NCBI GenBank assembly: GCA_049511115.1 | Contig: JBEKYH010000087.1 | Coordinates: forward strand, 1-13,001 | Direction: 5' to 3' | DNA: 13,001 nucleotides | Origin: JBEKYH01 sp049511115 | GTDB lineage: Bacteria > Planctomycetota > Phycisphaerae > Tepidisphaerales > Tepidisphaeraceae | Shown here: in pieces, positions 7,087 to 13,001 of the stretch | Numbering within the stretch: position 1 is the stretch's first letter | Layout: the number at the start of each line of letters is the position of its first letter | Position numbers and translations under genes: made by a program | The notes under the pieces: model-generated | The model's input: the letters and a program-made list of their open reading frames with translations, nothing else | The model's database searches: none | Told to the model about the DNA's origin: nothing

Positions 7087-9050
7087 CGCGGCATCAATTT
7101 CTGGGCGATCATGTCGGCGTCGTAAATGCAGCCGCCCCATGTGCCGCCGCAGGCCGCCTGAAGCGCGGCCCAGAGGCGGGTGTCGTCGGGGAGCTGCGGA
7201 TCGGCGGCCAAGTCGGGGCGAGGCTGGCGGGCCGCCAATACCTTTGCGCCTTCGTGAGGATCAAATCGCCTGTTGCCTTCGCCGACCAGATCCACGCTTC
7301 CCTCCAGCGAATTCCGATCAATGACGATTTGAATCGCATCGCCGTCGCGCACTTTCCCAATGGGACCGCCGGCCAGCGCCTCGGGACCAACATGGCCGAT
7401 GCACGCGCCGGTCGAGACGCCGGAAAAGCGTGCATCGGTAATGAGCGCGACGTGCCTGCCGAATTCCAGGTGCTTCAGCGCCGCCGTCACCTGATAAATC
7501 TCCGGCATCCCCGCGCCGCACGGTCCGCGGCAGATGAGCACGATCACATCCCCGCGTTGAATAGCTCCGGCTTTGATCGCCGCGATGGCGGCGCGCTCGT
7601 TTATAAAAACGCGCGCTGGTCCCATCAGGCGATACACGCCGTCCGCGCCAACCACGCTCGGATCAATTGCCGTGCTCTTGATGACCGATCCTTCCGGGGC
7701 GAGGTTGCCGCGCGGAAAGGTGACGGTGCTGGTCACCTTGCGGGCCCGGGCCGCGGCGGGGTTCATGATGACTTCGTCGGCGTTGATGCCGTCGCGTTCG
7801 AGCAGGATTTCCCTCATGCGATGCCGTCGCTCCGAGGTCTGCCACCAGTCCAGCACGCGCCCCAGCGGCTCGCCCGTGACGGTCAGGCAGTCTTCATCCA
7901 GCAACCCAAGTTTTCGCAGATGCAGCATCACCTCCGGCACGCCGCCGGCGAGGAAGACGCGCACGGTCGGATGCCCGACCGGCCCATTGGGCAGCGCGTC
8001 CACCAGGCGCGGCGTCTTGCGATTGACCGCGATCCAATCCTCCACGGTCGGCCGGCGCAATCCGGCGGCGTGAGCGATGGCGGGTACGTGCAGCAGCAGA
8101 TTCGTCGAGCCGCCAAACGCGGCGTGAACCACCATGGCGTTGTGGATGGAGCGATCGGTGACGATCCGGCCTGCAGTGATGTTCCGCTGCTCAAGATTCA
8201 AAAGCGCCCGCGCCGAGCGAACCGCCATGTCCAGCCAGATCGGCTGGCCCGAGGGGGCCAGCGCCGAATGCGGCAGCGACAGTCCCAGCGCTTCGCCGAC
8301 CACCTGTGACGTTGCCGCGGTTCCCAGAAACTGGCATCCGCCGCCGGGAGTGGCGCAGGTGTGGCAGCCGACATCCGCGGCTTCTTCCAGGCTGATCGTG
8401 CCGCGCGCAAAGCGCGCGCCCAGCGATTGAATCTTCCCCGCGTCCTCGCCTTCAGTGGGCGGCAGCGTCACGCCGCCGGGTACCAAAACACACGGCAAAT
8501 CGCGCTGCGCCGCCAGCGCCATGATCATGGCCGGGAGGCCCTTGTCGCAGGTCGCGACGCCCATGACGCCATTGCGGCGCGGCAGGGAGCGGATCAAGCG
8601 CCGGAAAATGATCGCCGCGTCGTTGCGGTAGGCGAGGCTGTCCATCATGCCGGTTGTGCCCTGCGTGCGGCCGTCGCATGGATCGGTGCAGAAGGCCGCG
8701 AAGGGAATCACGCCGCGCTCTTTGAGCTCGCGGGCGGCGGCCTGCATGAGCAGGCCGACTTCCCAATGGCCGGTGTGATAGCCCAGGGCAATCGGCTTGC
8801 CGTCATCGGCGCGGATGCCGCCGGAGGTGCTGAGGATGAGAAACTCCTTGCGCCCCAGCTCCGTCGGCGTCCAGCCCATGCCCGCATCGAGGCACAAGCC
8901 GAAGATGTCGCCGCTGGCCCAGTTGATAAGCATGTCCGCGGTAATGGGCAGTTTGCCGGCCGGACCGGTTGCGTGGGTTTGAATGTCGTAAATCTCCCCA
9001 GCCTCGCGGCCGAGGATATCTTCCAGCGGGATCAAAGTAGCTTGGGCCAT
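7083..9050 (-). CDS. YjhG/YagF-type sugar-acid (D-xylonate) dehydratase, IlvD/Edd family
   Basis: The protein has 655 residues, which as I recall is the length of E. coli YjhG and YagF. This is an iron-sulfur dehydratase of the IlvD/Edd family that removes water from an aldonic acid to give a 2-keto-3-deoxy acid. Cysteines placed as in the family are visible: CTDPCDGRTQGTTGMMDSL (Cys121, Cys125), ATCDKGLPAM (Cys168) and CHTCATPGGGCQFLG (Cys229, Cys232, Cys239). LSTSGGIRADDGKP and LAPSGQPIWLDMA are strongly YjhG/YagF-like and unlike valine-pathway IlvD, so this is not the biosynthetic dihydroxy-acid dehydratase. The C-terminal domain has the usual ARVFINERAAIAAIKAG and DARFSGVSTG segments. The gene begins 8 nt after the transporter stop and overlaps the FAH-fold gene, so it sits mid-operon. 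No clear SD precedes ATG 9050. D-xylonate is the best substrate guess; other C5 or C6 aldonates are possible. Confidence 0.92.
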   Translation of the reverse strand: MAQATLIPLEDILGREAGEIYDIQTHATGPAGKLPITADMLINWASGDIFGLCLDAGMGWTPTELGRKEFLILSTSGGIRADDGKPIALGYHTGHWEVGLLMQAAARELKERGVIPFAAFCTDPCDGRTQGTTGMMDSLAYRNDAAIIFRRLIRSLPRRNGVMGVATCDKGLPAMIMALAAQRDLPCVLVPGGVTLPPTEGEDAGKIQSLGARFARGTISLEEAADVGCHTCATPGGGCQFLGTAATSQVVGEALGLSLPHSALAPSGQPIWLDMAVRSARALLNLEQRNITAGRIVTDRSIHNAMVVHAAFGGSTNLLLHVPAIAHAAGLRRPTVEDWIAVNRKTPRLVDALPNGPVGHPTVRVFLAGGVPEVMLHLRKLGLLDEDCLTVTGEPLGRVLDWWQTSERRHRMREILLERDGINADEVIMNPAAARARKVTSTVTFPRGNLAPEGSVIKSTAIDPSVVGADGVYRLMGPARVFINERAAIAAIKAGAIQRGDVIVLICRGPCGAGMPEIYQVTAALKHLEFGRHVALITDARFSGVSTGACIGHVGPEALAGGPIGKVRDGDAIQIVIDRNSLEGSVDLVGEGNRRFDPHEGAKVLAARQPRPDLAADPQLPDDTRLWAALQAACGGTWGGCIYDADMIAQKLMPR

Positions 9051-9058
9051 ATGCGAAG

Positions 9059-10348
9059 TTAATCACGCTGCTCGACGATCTTCACGGGCGTGAGGCGCGG
9101 CGACACGAGGTGAATCGCCAGGATGGAAATCAGGTAGGCGGATGAGGCGATGATGCACGGGGCGATGTAGTTGCCGCGGTATTGAACCCAGTAGCCGGTG
9201 AAGGCGGTGAAGATGGATGCGCCGATGTACCCGAAAAATCCCCCCAGGCCGGAGATGACGCCCACCATGCTCTTGGGAAAGAGGTCGCTGCAGAGCGTGT
9301 AATTGTTGGAACTGAATCCCTGGTGTCCGGCAGTCGCCAACCCCAGGATCAGCACCGCCATCAATGCAGTCGGGGCCCAGGGCAGACTCATCATCGGCAG
9401 GACCAGCATGGCCATCACCAGCATGGTGATTTTGCGCGCGAAATTGACGGTGAATCCGCGGTGGATCATCACCGAGGAGATCCATCCGCCGCCGACGCTG
9501 CCCACGTCGGCCATGAAATAAATCGCCACCAGGGGCAGGCCGACTTTGCTCAGCCCCAGATGAAACGGCGCGCCGTTGAGAATCTTGGGGATAAAGGTCA
9601 TGAAGAACCACCAGCACGCGTCGGTGAGGAATTTTCCCACGACGAACACCCACGATTGGCGGTAGCGAAGCACCTGTCGCCATTTCAGACGGGCCGTCGA
9701 TTCCGGCGGATCGCTTTCAATCAGGGCCAGTTCCGACGCGCCCAGAAGCGGATGAACCTGCGGAGACTTGTAAAGCGGAATCCAAACGGCAAGAAGAATC
9801 AGGCCCATGGCGCCGATGACGATGAACGCCGCCTGCCAGCCATAGTGGATGCTAAGATAAGGCACGATCAGCGCTGCGATGATCGCCGACATGTTGCATC
9901 CGGCGTTCACAAATCCAAACGCGAAGGCGCGCTGGCGGCGCGGGAACCATTCGGCGCACACTTTGGCGGCGGCGGGATAGCCGGGGGATTCGGTGACCCC
10001 CAGGAGAGCGCGCAGGAGCGAGAAGCTGAGCGCGCCTCGGCCCAATGCCGTCAGCATGGCGGAGATGCTCCAGCCGGCCAGGGCAAGCCCATAACCGACG
10101 CGCGTGCCGATGCGGTCGAGAAGCTTGCCGATGCCGAGCTGACCAAAGGCGTAGGCAAAGCTGAAGGCGGCGCTGATGTAGCCGTATTGGGAGTCGGTGA
10201 TATGGTAGAGCGATTGCAGGTCTGGCGCGAGGATGCCAATCACCAGGCGATTGATGTAATTGATCGTCGTGCCGGCGCAGATGAGAGCGAGGATCACCCA
10301 GCGGAAGCCGATTCGGCTTGTCCGTTGTAGGGGAGGCGCGATCGGCAT
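9059..10348 (-). CDS. MFS transporter, anion:cation symporter (ExuT/DgoT-like)
   Basis: This is a 429-residue major facilitator with about twelve hydrophobic segments, of the anion:cation symporter family that carries hexuronates, galactonate and glucarate. The MFS loop motif is visible as GKLLDRIGTRVG (74-85), and the TM4 region reads LLRALLGVTESPGYPAAAK, keeping Arg113 and Glu120 of the family. TM1 reads TINYINRLVIGILAP, where close relatives normally have NY-x-D-R; Asp is Asn33 here. The central loop (around SPQVHPLLGASELALIE) is typical of the hexuronate/glucarate branch. It is the first gene of the minus-strand operon, and its ATG has a good SD (AAAAGGA, 4-nt spacer). With the dehydratase directly downstream, the cargo is probably an acidic sugar or aldonate. 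The stop codon is 8 nt from the next start. Confidence 0.9.
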   Translation of the reverse strand: MPIAPPLQRTSRIGFRWVILALICAGTTINYINRLVIGILAPDLQSLYHITDSQYGYISAAFSFAYAFGQLGIGKLLDRIGTRVGYGLALAGWSISAMLTALGRGALSFSLLRALLGVTESPGYPAAAKVCAEWFPRRQRAFAFGFVNAGCNMSAIIAALIVPYLSIHYGWQAAFIVIGAMGLILLAVWIPLYKSPQVHPLLGASELALIESDPPESTARLKWRQVLRYRQSWVFVVGKFLTDACWWFFMTFIPKILNGAPFHLGLSKVGLPLVAIYFMADVGSVGGGWISSVMIHRGFTVNFARKITMLVMAMLVLPMMSLPWAPTALMAVLILGLATAGHQGFSSNNYTLCSDLFPKSMVGVISGLGGFFGYIGASIFTAFTGYWVQYRGNYIAPCIIASSAYLISILAIHLVSPRLTPVKIVEQRD

Positions 10349-10352
10349 TACA

Positions 10353-10359
10353 TCCTTTT
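10353..10359 (-). promoter_or_regulatory. SD sequence of the MFS transporter
   Basis: The minus strand reads AAAAGGA-TGTA-ATG, an anti-16S match 4 nt from ATG 10348. It supports this start and is the only convincing SD among the seven minus-strand genes. Confidence 0.6.
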
Positions 10360-10403
10360 ATCGCAAATGAGGCGGCGGGGAAAGCCAATCGCGAAACTGG
10401 CGC

Positions 10404-10436
10404 CGGGTATTTTAATTCCCGTCGTACATGTGCAAC
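10404..10436 (-). promoter_or_regulatory. Candidate operator dyads and -10 box ahead of the transporter operon
   Basis: Two adjacent imperfect dyads lie 56-88 nt upstream of the transporter ATG. The first is CGGGTATT-TT-AATTCCCG (10404-10421), with 7 of 8 arm positions paired. The second is GTCGTACA-TGTGCAAC (10421-10436), with 6 of 8 paired; its GT-N-GTACA style recalls GntR-family sites. On the minus strand TAAAAT inside the first dyad could be a -10 box with a poor TTGCAC 15 nt upstream. A LacI- or GntR-type regulator would be expected for a sugar-acid operon, but none is encoded here. This is a suggestion only. Confidence 0.28.
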
Positions 10437-10480
10437 CCAGCGAGGCTTGCCGACGCGTGAAGCGAATGTTCTGCGTGTTT

Positions 10481-10525
10481 CCCCCGCCCCCGGTCTTTCC
10501 GGGGGAGGGCAGGGGAGGGGCAGGG
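10481..10525. repeat. Single arm of type B GC-rich repeat
   Basis: The stretch CCCCCGGTCTTTCCGGGGG followed by AGGGCAGGGGAGGGG matches one arm of the 2300-2406 element; no inverted partner follows. It carries G runs at 10501-10505, 10507-10509, 10512-10515, 10517-10520 and 10523-10525, more than enough for a G-quadruplex on the plus strand. A local hairpin (CCCCCGG/CCGGGGG) is also possible. It lies 13 nt from a type A element. Confidence 0.7.
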
Positions 10526-10538
10526 CAATCGCTTTTGC

Positions 10539-10667
10539 GATTTCCCCCTCGCCCTGTACTCAGGGAGAGGGCCGGGGTGAGGGTTCTTCGGAAGTTCGAA
10601 CGGCATTGCCCATCAAAAACGACCCTCACCCTATCCCTCTCCCTGAGTACATGGAGAGGGGACCAGA
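10539..10667. repeat. Inverted-arm GC-rich repeat, type A, right copy
   Basis: The reverse complement aligns along its whole length with 41-170: 6 substitutions and one 1-nt gap by eye. Because the core (about 10584-10620) is not palindromic, orientation can be assigned, and it is opposite to the left copy. G4 motifs: plus strand 10563-10583 (runs 3, 3, 4, 3) and minus strand 10623-10643 (runs 3, 3, 3, 3). A strong hairpin, CCCTCGCCCTG-TACT-CAGGGAGAGGG (10547-10572, one mismatch), lies at its left end. It separates the divergent transporter and GH2-fold promoters. Confidence 0.85.
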
Positions 10668-10722
10668 GGAACGCGGCCGAAAGTGATAGCCCGGGGGCGG
10701 CGGGGAGGGAAGGGGCTGCGAT

Positions 10723-10752
10723 TTGACACGCTCGTTTCGCGTCAGCTACCAT
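10723..10752 (+). promoter_or_regulatory. Candidate sigma-70 promoter of the GH2-fold gene
   Basis: A perfect TTGACA (10723-10728) is followed after 18 nt by TACCAT (10747-10752; 4 of 6 matches to TATAAT). Transcription would start near 10759, leaving a leader of about 20 nt with the SD. It begins 55 nt after the type A repeat. Confidence 0.5.
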
Positions 10753-10769
10753 CCGACCACCCTGTCTTC

Positions 10770-10774
10770 GGAGG
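10770..10774 (+). promoter_or_regulatory. SD that selects GTG 10780
   Basis: GGAGG lies 5 nt before GTG 10780 and 17 nt before the first in-frame ATG (10792). The spacing favours the GTG start; either start leaves a usable signal peptide. Confidence 0.65.
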
Positions 10775-10779
10775 AAAAA

Positions 10780-13001
10780 GTGACCCGGTCAATGACCTAT
10801 CTGACGGCCGTATCTTTGATATTCGCAGCGGTCCTTCCCGCGCTCGGGCAGGATAAGTATTCAGCCCCGCCTTCCCCGCGCGTCACCTACAACTTCAATC
10901 CCGACTGGAAATTCATGCGCAAGGACGTGCCGGAGGCGATCAAACCCGAATTTGACGACTCGGCATGGACGACCGTCAGCCTGCCGCACACCTGGAACGA
11001 TATTGACACTTACCGCGCGTACATCAGACATGCCGCCGGCGATCAGAGCGGGTCTTATCAGGGGATCGCCTGGTATCGCAAGCACTTCAAACTTCCCGCC
11101 GACGCCCAGGGGCAGAAGATATTCCTCGAATTCGAGGGCCTGAAACAAGCGGCGCATTTCTTCCTCAACGGCCAGCCCGCCGGCCTCTATGAAAATGGCA
11201 TCACCGCGTGCGGGCTGGATATCAGCGGACTCGTGAAGTTCGGCGGGCAGGACAACGTGCTGGCCGTGAAAGTGGACAACAGCATCGATTACAAGGAGGA
11301 GGCGACCGGCACCGAATTCGAATGGAAATTCAGCAACAGCAACCCCAATTTCGGCGGCCTGGACCGCGACGTCTGGCTGCATGTCACGGGCAAGGTGTAT
11401 CAGACGCTTCCGCTCTATGAAAATCTCAAAACGTCCGGCGTTTACGTCTTTGGTGCAAATTATGACGTGCCGAACAAGACGGTCGCCGTGAACGTCGAGT
11501 CACAGGTGCGCAACGAAACCGCCGATTCCGCGGCCGTCACGCTCTCCGCGGTAGTGGTTGACGCCGATGGCGTTGCCCAGGCGCAATTCGCCGGCCCCAG
11601 CCAGACCCTTGCCGCGGGAGCCACCGCGATGCTCACCGCCGCCGGCCCCCTCGCCGGCGCGCATTTCTGGGATGTGACCTCGCCCTATCTTTACGACGTT
11701 TATTCCGTTCTCTCGGTGAATGGCAAACCAGCCGACGTGGAAAAAATTCACACCGGTTTCCGCAAGGCCGAATTCAAGGGCGGCGCCGGCACGGGCGGCG
11801 TGTGGCTTAACGATCATTTTGTGTGGCTCACCGGCTACTCGCAGCGCGCCGTCAACGATTGGCCCGGCCTGGGTCAGGCGTATCCCGACTGGATGCACGA
11901 TTTCAACGCCGCGTTGCTTCGTGAAAGCAACGGCAATTACGTCCGCTGGATGCACATTTCCCCGCAGCGCGTGGATGTCACCTCCTGCGACAAATACGGC
12001 ATTGCCAATGTCTGCCCGGCCGGCGACGGCGAACACGATGTCCAGGGCCGCCAGTGGGACCAGCGCGCCGAGGTCATGCGCGACTCCATGATCTATTTCC
12101 GCAATCACCCCAGCATCCTCTTCTACGAGGCGGGAAACTCCGGAATCATCGCCAGCCAGATGCAGCAGATGGTGGCCCTCCGCAAGGAATTCGATCCCAA
12201 CGGCGGCCGCGTCGTGGGCTGCCGCTCGCTTCGCGACCCCGGCGCGGTCACGGCCACGGAGTACTTCGGCGTCATGCTCGGCGGGCCGTACACCGATCAG
12301 GACCGCGACAAGGCGCCGCTTATCGAAACCGAGGATTTCCGCGACGAAGGCGCGCGCGGCATCTGGGATGATTTTTCCCCGCCATCATTCGGATTCAAGA
12401 AAGGCCCCGAGGACACTTACAACTGGAATTCCGAGACCTTCGCCTTGGCCGGCATCCGCCGCTATTACAATTTCGTTTCCAACCGCATCGACAACACGGA
12501 CCCGGGCCATTCCAAATGGTCCGCCTATGCGTCGATTTACTGGTCCGATTCCGACGCCGACGGCCGGCAGGATTCCAGCGAAGTGCTGCGCGTCAGCGGC
12601 AAGGTGGACGGCGTGCGCCTGCCCAAGGAAATTTTTTACGCCTCACGCGTGATGCAAAGCCCCACGCCCGACCTCCACATCATCGGCCACTGGACCTATC
12701 CCGCGGGCACGAAAAAGACCGTCTATGTGATCGCCAGCCACTGCGACTCGGTCGAATTAATTCTCAACGGCCAGTCGCTGGGCGTCAGCAAAACGCCCCA
12801 AAGCGGCTATATTTACGCCTTCCCCAACGTCGCCTTCGCGCCAGGTTCGCTCAAAGCCGTCGCCACTAAAGACGGCCAAGTGGTGGCCCAGCAGGAACTC
12901 CAAACCGCCGGCGATGCCAAGGCCATCAAACTCACCGTTCACACCGGCCCGCAAGGCCTCCAGGCCGACGGCGCTGACGTGGCGCTGATCGATTTTGAAG
13001 T
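10780..13001 (+). CDS. Secreted GH2-fold glycoside hydrolase, catalytically atypical, 3' end cut by window
   Basis: The frame is open for 740 codons and runs off the edge. An N-terminal signal (residues 1-24, MTYLTAVSLIFAAVLPALGQ) predicts export. Residues 36-210 form the GH2 sugar-binding domain (LPHTWND 68-74, GIAWYRKHF, FEGLKQAAHFFLNG, LDRDVWLHV). An immunoglobulin-like domain follows to about residue 325, then a barrel domain from about 340. C-terminal parts resemble GH2 DUF4982 and later Ig-like domains (VELILNGQSLGVSKT, then GLQADGADVALI at the edge). Classical GH2 signatures are changed: the usual RG-x-NRHE region reads TGYSQRAVNDW, and the acid/base Asn-Glu reads FYEAGNSG, with Ser454 after Asn453. 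The nucleophile region may be LIETEDFRDEG (Glu518). The segment SGKVDGVRLPKEIFYASRVM also occurs in related proteins that I recall having a non-Glu acid/base. Substrate unknown; a beta-galactosidase or glucuronidase label would be unsafe. It is divergent from the transporter operon and may be co-regulated with it. Confidence 0.88.
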   Translation, partial: MTRSMTYLTAVSLIFAAVLPALGQDKYSAPPSPRVTYNFNPDWKFMRKDVPEAIKPEFDDSAWTTVSLPHTWNDIDTYRAYIRHAAGDQSGSYQGIAWYRKHFKLPADAQGQKIFLEFEGLKQAAHFFLNGQPAGLYENGITACGLDISGLVKFGGQDNVLAVKVDNSIDYKEEATGTEFEWKFSNSNPNFGGLDRDVWLHVTGKVYQTLPLYENLKTSGVYVFGANYDVPNKTVAVNVESQVRNETADSAAVTLSAVVVDADGVAQAQFAGPSQTLAAGATAMLTAAGPLAGAHFWDVTSPYLYDVYSVLSVNGKPADVEKIHTGFRKAEFKGGAGTGGVWLNDHFVWLTGYSQRAVNDWPGLGQAYPDWMHDFNAALLRESNGNYVRWMHISPQRVDVTSCDKYGIANVCPAGDGEHDVQGRQWDQRAEVMRDSMIYFRNHPSILFYEAGNSGIIASQMQQMVALRKEFDPNGGRVVGCRSLRDPGAVTATEYFGVMLGGPYTDQDRDKAPLIETEDFRDEGARGIWDDFSPPSFGFKKGPEDTYNWNSETFALAGIRRYYNFVSNRIDNTDPGHSKWSAYASIYWSDSDADGRQDSSEVLRVSGKVDGVRLPKEIFYASRVMQSPTPDLHIIGHWTYPAGTKKTVYVIASHCDSVELILNGQSLGVSKTPQSGYIYAFPNVAFAPGSLKAVATKDGQVVAQQELQTAGDAKAIKLTVHTGPQGLQADGADVALIDFE

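Larger units (their letters stand above)
10349..10779. other. Divergent intergenic region (431 nt)
   Basis: This is the only gap over 300 nt. From left to right it holds the transporter SD and a likely minus-strand regulatory stretch (10349-10436), an unremarkable part (10437-10480), a single type B repeat arm (10481-10525), a complete type A repeat (10539-10667), and a plus-strand promoter and SD for the GH2-fold gene (10723-10774). ORFs of up to about 134 codons cross it on both strands, but their peptides come from the repeats and are not supported as genes. Confidence 0.75.

Noticed and set aside
7254..8309. 351-codon open frame on the plus strand, and a similar 382-codon frame at 9182-10330
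   Set aside because: They mirror the dehydratase and the MFS transporter; their translations are His/Arg/Gln-rich without domain features.
7083..9050. Branched-chain amino acid biosynthesis (IlvD)
   Set aside because: The length, the CTDPCDG and CHTCATPGGGC spacing and the gene neighbourhood match the YjhG/YagF sugar-acid branch instead.
10318..10752. ORFs of 119-134 codons in the divergent intergenic region
   Set aside because: Their Pro-rich peptides are readings of the GC-rich repeats; similar peptides come from every copy of the repeat.

Overview
The window is about 60% G+C bacterial DNA, dense with genes, with no rRNA, tRNA, CRISPR array or transposase visible. Three things suggest a carbohydrate-degrading member of the Planctomycetota/Verrucomicrobiota group: the mix of secreted glycoside hydrolases, sugar-acid catabolism and CgeB-like glycosyltransferases; intergenic GC-rich palindromic repeats whose chance translations are rich in Pro-Leu-Pro; and weak Shine-Dalgarno (SD) use inside operons. 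This is an inference from style, not from a marker gene, so the taxon is low confidence.

Layout. Seven genes lie on the minus strand between positions 179 and 10348. In transcription order they form two blocks. Block 1 (10348 to 4894) is a sugar-acid utilisation operon: an MFS transporter of the hexuronate/galactonate type, a YjhG/YagF-type sugar-acid dehydratase, a fumarylacetoacetate-hydrolase-fold protein whose ATG overlaps the dehydratase stop codon, and a secreted GH28 (polygalacturonase-fold) hydrolase. Block 2 (4783 to 179) is a glycoconjugate set: a 786-residue CgeB-like glycosyltransferase, an SDR sugar-nucleotide epimerase of the CDP-paratose 2-epimerase type, and a short CgeB-like glycosyltransferase. 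Divergent from block 1, on the plus strand, is a large secreted GH2-fold protein starting at GTG 10780 and running off the right edge.

How the parts may work together. GH28 and GH2 would release sugars from a plant or algal polysaccharide outside the cytoplasm, the MFS carrier would import an acidic sugar, and the dehydratase plus FAH-fold protein would carry out Weimberg-like dehydration steps towards an alpha-keto acid semialdehyde. The sugar dehydrogenase, the lactonase and the final semialdehyde dehydrogenase are not in the window. Block 2 probably decorates a surface glycan or protein and need not share the catabolic role.

Non-coding structure is the most unusual part. Four GC-rich repeat elements sit only in intergenic spaces: 41-170, 2300-2406, 10481-10525 and 10539-10667. 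Three are built as two inverted arms around a short core, and every arm contains a canonical four-run G-quadruplex motif. The 41-170 and 10539-10667 copies are about 95% identical by eye, lie in opposite orientation, and bracket the whole seven-gene minus-strand block. Several enzymes also lack family-signature residues: the GH2 acid/base Glu is Ser, the GH28 GHG and RIK motifs are altered, the SDR catalytic Tyr is Phe, and an MFS TM1 Asp is Asn.
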